A program made the translations under genes and the position numbers. From contig JAACJK010000008.1 of the NCBI GenBank assembly GCA_013368325.1, forward strand, positions 1 through 64,000: 64,000 nt of DNA, written 5' to 3'. Below, in pieces: positions 1-10,849 of the stretch. The notes below the pieces were generated by a model. The model was not told the DNA's origin, made no database searches, and was given only the letters and a program-made list of their open reading frames with translations. This stretch comes from Ephemerocybe angulata (taxonomy: Eukaryota; Basidiomycota; Agaricomycetes; Agaricales; Psathyrellaceae). Within the stretch, counting starts at the first letter, position 1; every line of letters starts with the position of its first letter.

Positions 1-155
1 TACCTCGTGTTCCATAGGAAAGAAGCTATCCCTTTGTCCCCGACTGTTTTCCTGGGTAGAGATGGGCAGTGGAATCCGCAGGGTCCGGTCCACCTGAAGT
101 TCGAGGTGCGAAGGAGGTAAGGGGGTCTCGGTCGACGCGGAGAGATGAGACTCGT

Positions 156-1061
156 TATGTCCGTCTTGAGGGCGTGCTGGTCTGTCACCAGCGTGGGGTA
201 GACTGCGTAGACGCGTGTGGACGTCACCAAGTTGGTTTGGCAGGTCATGTTGGATGCAAGGATGACCTGCATCACATTCCCTAGGCTTTCGCTAATCGTA
301 ATTCTCGCGCGCTGTTGGCATGATGAGGGTCAACGCGCTTCCCACATAACATTAATCGAGATGCCCACCGGAACTCCGTTCTGCGGCTGACGGGTCGCGG
401 AGACCATCCTGCGTACCGATCCGACGTACGGCTTTGATACCACCTCGGTGTCCCAGGCGTCGTAACTGTGTGCTGTAAACCACTCCACCATCGCGTCCAA
501 GCTCCCTTTGGGGACCACGATGTTCAGGTCGTTGGACCTGAGGTACCGAAAGTCCTTGACCTTTATGGCGTGTTGCATCATCATCGAGTTGGTAGCGAGC
601 ATCCTTCTGGCAACCGACCCCATGATGCCGGCGCCGGTATCGTTCATCTTTTCCAAGAAGTCGTAGAACTGGTGGAGGAGGATGAAAGGGCATAATATGT
701 GTTTCAGGATGATCTCGGTCGCGGTTTGAGCCAACCCTCTCCCGTGTCGATTAGTGCGTGACATGCTTTGGATGGTGTGCCAGTCGCAGTAGGACAGTGC
801 CATACCCATGAGCTCCGTACAATAGTAGAAGGCTTCGGCGCTGTTGAATCGGCGTGGACCTGCGCGGTCCTTTATCTTCGGCGCGAAGAGCGTAACGGGT
901 TCGTCCAACCGAGGGAACGACGGAAACCGAGTGTTCTTGATGGCCAGGCGTGCAGATGTTCGTGTAGGGGTGCGCGACGGTGCCCATGGCGTATTTCGAA
1001 TCGAACTGGGACTGGCGGGAGGCGTGGAGGGGTACGAATAGTTTGAAAGGGGAGAGGACAT
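156..1061 (-). CDS. Nucleotidyltransferase-like hypothetical protein, 3' end unresolved
   Basis: The first exon runs from the ATG at 1061 down to 351 (237 residues). It is followed by a likely 84 bp intron (350-267, starting GTTATG and ending GCAG) and a second exon from 266 that stays open to a TAA at 155-157; more introns and a further exon reaching the left window edge are possible. The N-terminus is rich in Ser, Pro and Arg and looks disordered. The middle contains GSVARRML and, about 30 residues later, SNDLNIVVP, which resembles the G-S...DLD core of nucleotidyltransferase-fold proteins common in Agaricomycetes. Joining the exons gives GISIN-VILASN, which reads smoothly. The function is unknown and the family assignment is inference from the motif spacing. 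The donor is weak, so the splice is tentative. Confidence 0.5.
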
Positions 1062-1424
1062 ATGCTTGGGACTAAGTTATCGGGGGTAGTGAAAGGAATG
1101 GTATTGGGGCATGTAACGACAGTGAGAGAGAGTAAGAGAGGGATATATCGCGCGAAGGGGAGGAATGTGAGGTGCGGGGACCTTCGACATTACTAGTCGG
1201 ACCTTTAAGCCCCAATCGTCTCCCCAACGTCCCGCGTCCACGCGAAGAGATGGTGGTGGGGGTATACGCGCGGGGATACATCAAAATTCCGCTCCTCAAA
1301 ATACGTTGATCGCTTCGGTGGATCGCATGTCAGGGTTGACTGTCACCACCTGATACTGTGTGATTAGGTTCCTGGATCGTAATCGATTAGAGGGCACAGA
1401 TCTCATGAACTGGAAGGCGGAGAC
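1062..1424. other. Intergenic, no gene seen
   Basis: This 363 bp spacer lies between the 3' end of the 1425-2960 gene and the ATG at 1061, so it should hold the promoter of the first gene. It has a purine-rich AG-repeat stretch around 1120-1150. No RNA gene or repeat was recognised. Confidence 0.5.
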
Positions 1425-2960
1425 CTACTCGACAAGCATGGTCTCAATCTGCGACAAATCGGATTCGTGTACCGGATGGACGATGCCCATGTGGTCAGCC
1501 TTGGCGACTAGCACACAGCCATGGACGTGCAGGTCTTGACCTTTGTACAGGCGTCGCACCAACTTGTTCACTTCGTCGTTGCACTACAAGGCGCGGATAT
1601 TAGATGATTTTAGAATACTCTTCAAGTTCATGCTTGTAACCGAATCACGTACGTTTTGAGACGTGAATATGGCGTACCGCCATGGGCCCTCCACCAAGCT
1701 GTGCGCAGGGTATCTGTTGACCTCTATGAAGTAGTCGTCCAGGTTGTATACCAACGACGAGCGGGGGATCGCCGCGTTGACATACGATCTGAAGAATATG
1801 TCCATAGGTCGGCCCTTTCCAATGGATGTGCACTGGGTAGCCGCTGGGACTATGAAAGGCTTAGAACAACTAGAACCAAAGAAGGCACACTTCGTCATCG
1901 GCCACCGTTGACCCTGCGATGTTACGATGGACGTGGCATTAGTTCTATGACTGTAAGCCGTGCGATAGAGCATACCCTAGATATGGCTTTCGCGTCGGCG
2001 ATGAGCAACTCCACGTCTACGTCGCCCACCTCGTGTACGATGAGGTCCATGTCGGAAGCAAACGAAAAGCAGGGGTTGGCTCGCTTACCCAACCTTGAAC
2101 CTGTCCAGCCCCGCCAGGCGTGACCGCCATTGTGTTGTCATCAATGATCACAATGATTGGGGATCATTTGCGAAGGACTTGCGGGGATGAAGGGTGGTGT
2201 CCATCGGATGGCGGAGGGCATGGAGGGTGAACAGAACGCCTTGAAATACTGAGTGAATAGTATATTAGACGTAGTGTCGTACGTGTACTGGAAAGACGTA
2301 CCAGACAAGAGGTTGACCCGAATGTGTGACATCGGCACTGTGCGCCAGGACAGCTAGTACAAGCCTCATGGGCACCCGACGACGAAATATGCCTGTCCGA
2401 AACCAACTTGCTCCAGCGCTTTGGTAGCAGCGCGCTGTCCTTGTCGATGAATGTCCTAGGTGTATTGGTACTCCTTGCCATACGAATCCCTGTACCAGCT
2501 GGGGACTTGAAAGTGGCCATCACCGTCCGATATATCCCAGCAGAACCTCTTGCCTGAGCGATGGCTGCGCCTGCCACATGGGTAGGTAGGTGTGCGGAAG
2601 AACCTGAATATGGATGTCCCGAGAGGCATATTGAACGGCGTCGAAGGAGGTGGAGTATTCGCTTCCGACTACCGATGGTAGGGGTGTTGGCGTCGTCGTG
2701 TCGCGACCGCAGCCTTTACCCCAGGCTGGCGGGTATCTACCAATTGACCTGCGTATGTCGTGGGTCAGATCGCATGGGTAATATAGCTTGCAATTCGTAC
2801 CTCAGAGGGATAGACTTCGGGCCGTGCAGACGAAAACATTCCTAACTGTGCCAAAGGGCGGTATGCGATTCGATCCTCTTGAAGTACGTCGAGAAGCCGT
2901 ATGGTACGGTGTCCGTGATTTCCCTCAGCGGTAGGGACGGTCCACACCTGTCTCCTAGAC
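1425..2960 (-). CDS. Unrecognised multi-exon gene, possibly decayed at its 5' end
   Basis: The 3' half reads well. The terminal exon 1583-1425 encodes 52 residues ending in ETMLVE before TAG. It joins in phase 0, across an intron with GTACGT donor and TTGTAG acceptor, to exon 1913-1653 (87 codons, with RPMDIFFRSYV and YNLDDYFIEVN). That in turn joins an upstream exon ending at 1976 that contains DLIVHEVGDVDVELLIADAK. Further upstream, open segments near 2140-2340, 2380-2577 and 2765-2947 look coding (for example PMRLVLAVLAH), but I could not join them in one frame: there is a stop and a frame conflict around 2165. It may be a pseudogene or may have introns I mis-placed. I do not recognise the family; short stretches suggest a nucleotidyltransferase-like protein. 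The 5' limit is approximate. Confidence 0.35.
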
Positions 2961-3403
2961 TAACGGACTAGTAGAAGGCAGGACATGAACGGTACTTACC
3001 TAAATTGTGGACTCGCCGTGTCCCACTCCTGACGTGACATATGTGGAGGTCACAGCAGCCCGTCGGGCTGCCTAAAATAGTATATCCCCACATACATGCC
3101 TTCAGACAACCCGGGCGTCCGTCTATAGCTTTATTGAAGGCTGGAAGGGGGAAGGCAATGCCTATAGAAGCAGGAGGAATTTTTCGCGTGGAAGGGGCAG
3201 AATGGGGCGGTGAAAGGAAGCGGCGTGTTGCTGGGGATTGTCCTGGACCCTTTGATCTCACCTAACAAGACGGCATGGGTTGCTCCGAATTACGGGACCG
3301 CACAGTGATTGCACAAATGATCCTTTAGGTCCCCATATAAATTCAAGAAGCTAGGCGCTTTATAGCACCAACATCTCTGTCTTAAACCACCCACTATTCT
3401 CCA
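2961..3403. other. Intergenic, no gene supported
   Basis: A roughly 440 bp spacer between divergent genes. Short open frames occur on both strands, but none has splice signals or a recognisable motif. It probably contains the promoter of the 3404 gene. Confidence 0.4.
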
Positions 3404-4172
3404 ATGGACACAGCACAGTATCCCCTCATCCCAGCAATCGAACAGCTGCTTCGCATGGCTGCCACCGGGGAGACAATACCCTTCGAAGTAAGCTGCCTTC
3501 TCCCAACAACCTTTATACTACCGCTACTTAAATAATATGACGGTCTCTTCTAGACTACGATCGAGTTCATCGAAAGTCTCCCCTCTGAAGACGCCGTCGC
3601 GCTCGCCATTGACATGCACAAAATACTGTGTACTAGGAAAAGGAAAGCAAGGCGGAAGTGCGACGATAGGCGAAGAAAGTATGTCATGAGAAGGTCGTGG
3701 CGTGCGGCCCTCTCCCGGGCATTGGACTGGACGGATACGCTCGCAATAGGGGGGTGGAGGAATGAGGAGGTCCATCGGACTCAGGTCGCATACGAGAAAG
3801 CATGGTCGGCATTCGACACCGTCTGCATGCACCTCGAGTTCTCGAGAGATACAGTGCAGATGCTGGCGCAGACCCTGGTCGATCGGAACGAGCACGCGAT
3901 GGCAGAAGACCTTTACGAAGAGGTCCGAGAAATAGGTGAGTAACCTTCGACAAGGGAAAGACACTAATAGACCCTGACGTGAGCAATTAGACGACGACTT
4001 TGGCTGGCCTGAACTCGAATACAACGTCTGCCTCAACGACTTGCCTCAGTGCCGCGGCGAGCACGATGTCGGCGCCACTGAGGGCCGTGCTGTTCGCCTA
4101 GGTGCCACCAGCGAGGGTAGCGAAGATGAGGCGTCAGTGGGCACACCTCGTGAGCGACGACACAGTATCTGA
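3404..4172 (+). CDS. Hypothetical protein, 215 aa, three exons
   Basis: Exons are 3404-3487, 3554-3935 and 3991-4172. Both introns are canonical: GTAAGC...TCTAG (66 bp), and GTGAGT...CTGAC...TTAG (55 bp). The summed exons give 216 codons with no internal stop, which supports the model. The product starts MDTAQYPLIP, is helical and charged in the middle (basic CTRKRKARRKCDDRRRK stretch) and has an acidic, Gly/Ser-rich tail. There is no signal peptide, membrane segment or known domain that I recognise. It shares its start (M-x-TAQ) and helical layout, ending in a DLYEEV/ELHRM-type segment, with the next gene at 4667, so the two are probably tandem paralogues. Function unknown. Confidence 0.65.
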
Positions 4173-4666
4173 GCACCCGCTGCACCTTCAAGATCTGTGT
4201 TCTGTTAGGACCGGTCGGTTTACCCTTCTCCCACCGTTCCCTTACATTTCCTCATCTTCGTACCGTACTATTTGTCCGTATACTATTGCCGCAGTCGCTA
4301 ATTTACATTATCTTCTACCACGCGAACTCTACGAATATATCTACATATGTATAAGAAGGGATTATCGATTGGAGCTTAACGTTCTGGCGTACCATATCTA
4401 AGTACATTTGAATATTGGGGCGGCATTGACCTTCGGATGCGGCTGCTCCATAAGGATTGAGTAGAGGTGACAGCCTGAGACCACGAGATCGGTCACAAGT
4501 TGGACCCTGCAATCAGAAATGTACTTTAGAACAGCTGGGCGGACCGGCGGTCATTTTACTTGTATAAAGGTTGGGGTGGGATAGGAAACGGCACTGCACC
4601 CCTTGCCCAACTCTCCGCTGAATTTAGCGTTACACACTCTCTAGCATCTCCACTCTCCTTTACGCT
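4173..4666. other. Intergenic, no gene seen
   Basis: About 490 bp between the two small paralogous genes, AT-richer than the surrounding exons. It should hold the 3' UTR of the first and the promoter of the second. No RNA gene or repeat recognised. Confidence 0.45.
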
Positions 4667-5172
4667 ATGAATACCGCCCAGAACGAGGAAACCATGGTGA
4701 GTTCGTCTTACGGGTACCCGCTCCTTTGATCCTAACAACCATCTAGACACCAACTGAATACTTTGCCCGAATGGATCCTGAGTTGCTGTTCGACTACACC
4801 ACAAAAATGTTTAGGGCGTTGACGAAGCGGTTGGAGGAGGCCCAGAAGTTGAGGACGCATGTGGGCCCGATCCAAGACTCCGTCGAACTTCGACACTGGG
4901 CCCACCTCCTCGCCGTAGCCGGCGCTGAAGCTGGATTGGGTGATGGGATCATTCACACGGGCGTGTGTCAGCAACTGGCACACCGAATGATGAACTGCAT
5001 GCGCCTCTACAACGCTGAAGTAGCGTATGGACTAGGAGACAAAGCGCGCCACTGCGTTGCCAGGCACCTGAGGGCACGTGGATACTCCCTGGAAGCGGAG
5101 GAACTCCATAGAATGGTATGTTTGCGCGCGTATGATATGATGCTGTAACTCATCAAGCTGCACCAACAGTAA
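4667..5172 (+). CDS. Hypothetical protein, 133 aa, paralogue of the preceding gene
   Basis: Exon 1 (4667-4696) encodes MNTAQNEETM. A 50 bp intron (GTGAGT, CTAAC branch point, CTAG) leads to exon 2 (4747-5115). A second intron (GTATGT at 5116 to CAACAG at 5169) would place a TAA directly at 5170; without that splice the frame ends at 5148, 11 residues longer. The product is a small, probably all-helical protein with many His, Leu and Arg residues and no recognised domain or targeting signal. Its start and the way the helices end (ELHRM) echo the gene at 3404, suggesting tandem duplication. Function unknown. Confidence 0.55.
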
Positions 5173-6023
5173 GCTTCAGCGAGGCATAACATCGCGTCCG
5201 TCTCAACCTCACCCTCCCCTTCAACGCACCTTTACCTGCATGATCCAGTATATACACTTCTTCTGGCATACTACACATCATAATATAAGACATACGGGCC
5301 TGTTAAAGAGTATAAGGGGTATTGCTCCAAAAGGGGAGTTGCGTACAATCATGCACTTTAATTCCTGACTGGAAAGGCATCACGGCATTCGTGGCATCAA
5401 TTAAGAAGCCGCACAATGGAGCCAAAATGCCTCGGACACATTGCCGTGCGCAGCATCGGCCGGCTTCCCACAGGTGGAGGTATTCTGCGCTAATCATCGG
5501 TTTCTGTGAGAGCGCGCGCTTCTGCGCGCGCAACACTTGGAAGTGCCGCGAAGTTTCCGAGAAACGCATCTGAGGTCCCGCAAGGCCCTCAGGGGTAGTC
5601 TCAATTACTGACACACACACTGAACTACCAACGAAAGCACCTAGACCTCAGAACTTGAAATAGCGGCATTCGCATTCATTTGCATCTCCATCTCTTCCGT
5701 ACCTCCCAATCCCGCCGCACTCATTCTCTCATGCTCACACTCGGATCCGATGAAAGTGGTCCTCTTAGCGGCATCAGTACGTATGATACGTTAACGTGAG
5801 TAACCTCACATGTCTCTATCGACAGGGAAACGAGTCTAACGCTGAAATTGTGTTGAAGGGTGTGGGGAGGACATACTCCCGAGATCTCAGTTCCCCGGGT
5901 CTATTTCGCCCTTCAGTCACCAGGGTAGGGCCATTTCATGCTACACACCCTACCTACTCCTAATATCAGAGATATCCCACTCACTTAAAGGACTGGATTA
6001 GAGCAGAAAGCGCGTCGATTGAA

Positions 6024-6043
6024 GGGCGCCAATTTAAGCGCCC
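6024..6043. repeat. Conserved 20 bp imperfect palindrome, copy A
   Basis: The sequence GGGCGCCAATTTAAGCGCCC has GGGCGC/GCGCCC arms around an 8 nt AT-rich centre. The same 20 bp occur at 21013-21032 and 29293-29312, and a one-mismatch copy in reverse orientation at 59730-59749. GGCGCCAA-type cores resemble E2F/MBF binding sites, but that role is only a guess. Confidence 0.6.
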
Positions 6044-6559
6044 GATGACGCGCGTTGGGATTTCAACAAATCGCGACCGATTCTGACCGAAATCTGGCCT
6101 GGACTTCGCGGGTGAAACTCCCAGGCCTCATTACGCACCACAGATACCGCCCGAATGTATTGTATAAGCGCGTATAGAGTGCCGAAACTTATGTGCGGGT
6201 TGTCTCTAGATTCTCGCGAGATTTTGACTAATTTTCGCAACTTCTCGTTGCCACGCGATCAGCACGGGTGTGACGGCTTCTCAAACAAAATTACAATGCC
6301 ATGAAGAGTGCATAACTGTGAATGCGAGGGGAAATGGGGTGGGAGGGTATCCGAGTCAAGCATTCCGTGTGAGAATCTCGCATGCAACGCGGCGCGCGCG
6401 CAGCGCGCTAGCCGAGCCCCGGGTGCTCGTCGAACCTGTCCTTGGGGGTATATCTAGCTGCTATCTATCATACGGCAGTCATCAAAGAACGCAGTAGACT
6501 ACGCTACGAGTACATTCAGGGCGCGGAAGGTGGCGCAATGGCGGACGGCCGCGCCTCGC

Positions 6560-7900
6560 TTCTATCCCTGGCTAGTCTCGTTATCGCCGAGACCGTTTCC
6601 GTAACCCTCATTTAACCGAGCTGCCTTGCCGAAACTCGAAGCCCTGCTGTGCGTCTTGAGGATAGCGCGATGGATTTTACGATTTTCGGAGCTCCGGGAA
6701 ACGGGTCTGTCATGATTTTGAGGTCTGGAATACAAACGAAGAGACGGAAGTAACGTACCGAGTGTCAACCCCAATCTCACGCATTCCGTCCTCCTCTCGC
6801 AATTCCGTTGGCCCTGGGGCCTGTTACCCTAAATTCAATTAAGTAGTGAGTGATCGATGAGGAGCCGGGATGAATCTGACGTACGGTTTCTATTGCCGAG
6901 TCTCGTTACCGCCGACACCGTTTCCGTAACCCTGATTCAACCGAGTTGGTGGGGATGAGCTGTGAGAATACGCAAAGCCCTGCTGTGTGTCTTGAGGATA
7001 GCGCGATGGGTTTTGCAATTTTCGGAGTTCCGGGAATCGTGCCTGTTATGATTTTTGAGGCCTGGGATAGTGACGAAAAGGCGGGAGCAAATGTACCGAG
7101 TGTCAACCCCAATCCCACGTATTCTGTCCCCTTCTCGTCATTCCGTGGGCCCTCTGCTACAGTGAAATCAATTAGTGAGTGATCTGGGCAGAGCCGGGAA
7201 GAATCTGACGTACGGTTTTTGTTGCCGGCGGGCTGAAGACGACGGTGGGATGGATTTTGCGATTTTTGGAGTTCCGGGGAATGGGTCTGCGCTTCATATT
7301 AAGGCTTAGGTTAGGGAGGGACGAGAGTAGACGTACCAGGTTCACTCTCGCGATTCTGAGTGCCTGCCGCTGCACAAATTCAATTAGTGAGTGATCGACG
7401 CGGAGCCGAGGACAATTTGACCTACCGTGTCTGGACGGTTGGCCGACGGGCGAAGTTATTTGACAGGGCTGATCGGCACACGGTGTCGTCAGTGACGAGA
7501 GAGTTGCGAGATGAATGGAATTCTTACCTTGGCCTTCTGCGGAACAACGCCGTGCGAGAGGGGCTTATCCAAGGCTCGTTGGTGACAAGGTGGCAGCGAG
7601 AGAGAGGGAGCGGCATGGAAGGGTGTAAATTTGATTTTTGGGCGTCCGGAAAATGGGGTTGAGTGGTCGGTTGATGGCCATGGGCACGCCGAGAGCGCTG
7701 ACTAGGGTCTTCAGTGTCGAGAATGCGTCGGCATGATACGGGACTGCCAATCTCACCTGCATGTCCATGCGCGCGGGGTCGCGAAAATCCGTTTTCGAGC
7801 GTCCCGCGGTCGAGGTTAGACCGTGGGTCTGGTCCATGGCGCTTGTAGACGAGGCTGGGTGTGACGACATATGCGTCTGTGTTCAGCGTGCTGGGCTATG
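6560..7900 (-). repeat. Tandem exon-intron-like modules, unit A
   Basis: Read on the minus strand, three to four modules follow one another. One intron-like piece starts GTACGTCAGATTC and ends with CACTCACTAATTGA plus an AG (copies at about 7210-7160, 6890-6830 and, as GTAGGTCAAATT, 7425-7375). A second intron-like piece ends ATCATGACAG or ATCATAACAG. Between them sits a short 'exon' with CCGGAACTCCGAAAATCGC-type sequence (near 6690, 7020, 7270 and 7640). Open frames through single modules exist, but I could not join them into one protein and stops intervene. This looks like a duplicated piece of an intron-rich gene or transcript, now probably non-coding. Confidence 0.5.
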
Positions 7901-7959
7901 GTGGTCACTGGTGGAGTATTGGTAGCGGTTTTGGGGAATATGAGCTGGTTACTCACAGG

Positions 7960-8434
7960 TAAGGCTGAGCACGAGTGCACCCGTGGGTTTACCCAGATCT
8001 ACCGGCGGGTACCCATGATGAAATTTTTAATACCCAGACTCAGACGGGTATTTCCCACGGATCACCCACGACCTGCGGATCCAGGTCACAGCGGGTATTC
8101 CCACGAGTTTACCTGCAAGTACCCATGGCATTTTGCCTATAGCTTATCCTAAGTGTAGACATACTGGGTATATTGCTTATTTACTATACTTTAACCATGT
8201 TTCTTTAGACAATAGGAACATAATTGTCACACAGATACTAAATACTGATAAATTATAGAGATCGTAGACAAAACCAACCTTACCCACAGGTCGACCACAT
8301 TTCAAATCCAATACCCGGACCCGTATGGGTATTTTCCCACAGGTGACCCGAGCTCACGGGTCCGGGTTTTGGCGGGTTTCCCACGGTTCAAGTCACGGGT
8401 ACCCACCGGCAACCCGGACTCGTGCTCAGCCTTA
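7960..8434. mobile_element. Non-autonomous hAT-type MITE, 475 bp
   Basis: The 17 bp ends TAAGGCTGAGCACGAGT and ACTCGTGCTCAGCCTTA are perfect inverted repeats. They are flanked by an 8 bp direct repeat CTCACAGG (7952-7959 and 8435-8442), the length made by hAT transposases. Unit C keeps the empty site with a single CTCACAGG (30855-30862), and unit B also lacks the insert. The inside is AT-rich in the centre, and near both ends is full of CGGGTA/TACCC and CCCAC-type short repeats, as expected of hAT subterminal binding sites. No transposase frame is present, so it depends on an autonomous relative elsewhere. It inserted after the triplication. Confidence 0.9.
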
Positions 8435-9593
8435 CTCACAGGGTGGCTCTGGCGTTCGGAAGGCGTCGATCTATATGTTCAGAAATGCGCCTAATTGCGC
8501 GGTCAGCGTGCAGTATTGGGAAGGTAATAGGGACTCACCCGTGGCCGAATCCTTGCGTCCCATACATAGCGTCTCGTTGAAAGCGTGCCCGGTGACACGT
8601 CAGAGACGTGAGTTTGCTCGAGCCATACTGACGAACTTCTTGTACTGCCTGCTATGTATTCAGATGAGCTCAATGTTACAAACTGGAGGCCTGCTAACCT
8701 TTGTGACGTTGCGAGGCGATGTATCGACTTCCGGCGAGCGAGAACGACGAGCCCTAGCATATCGTCAGATGTGTGAGCTCAGTCGATGTACTCGAGGGAC
8801 TTACATGGCGTGGAGAGACCCGGTGAGTAAATCGTGTCGACGTGGTTAGAAGCGAACGTGTCAGCAGTGGACAAACGGCATGGGCCACGAATGGTGCGAG
8901 TGTCCAGAACACGATGAGCCGAATTACCAAGTCCGTTAGCCGAGATTGTGTGCGCCCGTTGATTGACTCGGGAGCAACGCGACGACCGCCGTAGAGGAAG
9001 GATAAGTAATTGGATTGGCTTGAGACAATTCGAGGTGTATATACGAGAGCTAAATACCTGGCTAGTGACGAGAGGGAACGAAAGGAAACCGGACGCGATA
9101 CGGAGGGCGGAGGAGCAGAAACCTGGCAGAAACCATGAGTCAGTAGCCGGAAATACCATGTACGTACCTGACAGCCGGCATGTCCGGTTGCCAGCGTGGC
9201 CGCCAAGAGGCAGCAGCTCTATATAAGCCAGGGTGCTTTCGTGCCGTATCCCCCAACGAAGGGTATTCACCCCAAGTTATGCCCGGCCATGCTCTGCACC
9301 TCCTTCAACAGAGAGATGTACTCATGGTCGCGGGATGGTCACCCCCGTCTGAAGAGCCTAGATAGATTGTAGAGGGTAAATAAGTTAGCTCGTTTTTCGT
9401 CTTTTTAGCCCCAAATAGACATTTTCTACCCATAAAAAGCAATTCCCGACGAACGGCGCTGCAGCGCGTCACAGCCATCAAGCGAGCCGTAAGTTTGACG
9501 CACTGGCTCCGTTCCATCGTCTTTCATAAGCGCAGCACAAATGCAATTCCCCTAAGACTAGTACAGCGGTGACTATCGACATCCCCCGACCAC

Positions 9594-10824
9594 CTAGAGC
9601 TTGCCGAGCGCAGGGTTGGTGGTGGACTGGCCAGCGGCCTTGGCGCGCTTGCGGAGCATCTGGGTGGACTTGTTGCCACGGAGTCCTCCACCCCACTGGC
9701 GACGGGTCTCCTCGTACTTGTCGGAGCTAGAACGAACGCGTCAGGACGGGCGTCACGAAATAAACGGAGGGTACGAACAAGTTGGCCTTGGCGGCGGAGA
9801 TGAGGGTGGCGAGGTCGCGCTGGTCCTCGCTGCGGACGTCCTGGAGGGCGACGACAGCGGCGGACTTCTTGTGGACGACCGTCCCAAGACGGGCCTTACC
9901 CTTGACGATGACGTAGGGGACACCCATCTTGCGGCAGAGCGCGGGGAGGTAGACGACGAGCTCGATGGGGTCGACGTCGTGGGCGATGACGACGAGGGAC
10001 GCCTTCTTGGCCTCGACGAGGGCGACGACGTGGTTCAGCCCGTACTTCGCAAAGAGGGGCTTCTTGGTGTCCTTGACCTCCTTGCTCTCGGCGGCGGCGG
10101 CGGCGGCAGCCTCGAGACGGGCCTTCTTCTCCTGCTTGCTCTCAGGGCGGTACTTGTTGAGCAGCTTGAAGAGCTGGGTGGCGGTGTTCTTGTCGAGGGT
10201 GTGCGAGAACTGGGCGATGGCGGGGGGAACCTTGAGGCGCTGGTTGAGGATGACCTTCTGGCGCTGGAGGCGGACGTATTCGGGCCACTTGACGAAGCGG
10301 GTCAAGTCACGGACGGGCTGGATGTCCTGGCCTGCGCGGTCGTCAGCTCGGCTAGTCAACGGCGGTGGAAATCTCAGAGTATCATACCGATACCGAAGTT
10401 CTTGGGCTTGGGCTCGAAGAGAGGGTTCTTCTTGGCCTTGGTGACCTTGCTAGCACCGAAGGGCGCAGCAGCGGGCTTCTTTCCAGTTCCGGCTTTGGGG
10501 GGCTGGTCATTGAGACGAAAGTCAGCAACTCGCTATTCTCATCGAGAAAAGGTCAACGTTGTACATCATTTCGGAGCTCTAGCGTCGCTGTACGCTGTAC
10601 AGCAACCCAGCAGACATGGATCATCGCTCTTAGTAGAGAGCTCCGCATGTTAATGAATGTTTTAGAATCTTAGCAGATTCCTGCGCAAATTGTCAGTCTG
10701 TGATCTCAACGTTATCCAGATGAAATACGCACCATCACTCTCGAAACGTTCGTTTACTCGAGATGTATTCATGCTACTGGTCGAGCTCGTCGAGAGGTAC
10801 GCCGCACCGTTGTAAACTCACCAT
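9594..10824 (-). CDS. RPL8: 60S ribosomal protein eL8 (L7Ae/L8 family), copy A
   Basis: This is a structural protein of the large ribosomal subunit, acting in rRNA binding and 60S assembly. Exons on the minus strand: 10824-10822 (only the ATG, followed by GTGAGT), 10502-10388, 10331-9779 and 9726-9594, totalling 804 nt and 267 residues. The protein starts [18 protein letters not shown]. It contains [15 protein letters not shown], the long central [15 protein letters not shown] stretch and the L7Ae RNA-binding core ([20 protein letters not shown], then [13 protein letters not shown]), and ends in WGGGLRGNK plus a basic tail: the usual eL8 layout and length. Intron 1 is 319 bp, long for this genome. 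The gene lies between an intron-dense array upstream and repeat modules downstream, all in the same orientation. Copies B and C encode the same protein. Confidence 0.95.
10503..10821 (-). other. Intron 1 of eL8 copy A, with a conserved block
   Basis: The 319 bp intron separates the single-codon first exon from the rest of eL8. A block of about 50 bp next to the acceptor (10510-10565) is nearly invariant in A, B and C. It contains CGATGAG- and CTGA-like elements, and a further CGATGA lies upstream near 10623-10630. Ribosomal protein introns often host C/D box snoRNAs, so a guide RNA is possible, but no target was checked. Confidence 0.25.
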
Positions 10825-10849
10825 TTTTGTCGATAGTCAGGGCTTTGAC

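Noticed and set aside
9601..10653. 350-codon plus-strand frame across eL8 copy A (and matching ones over B and C)
   Set aside because: It is the antisense shadow of the GC-rich eL8 exons; the minus strand gives a complete ribosomal protein with consistent splice phases.
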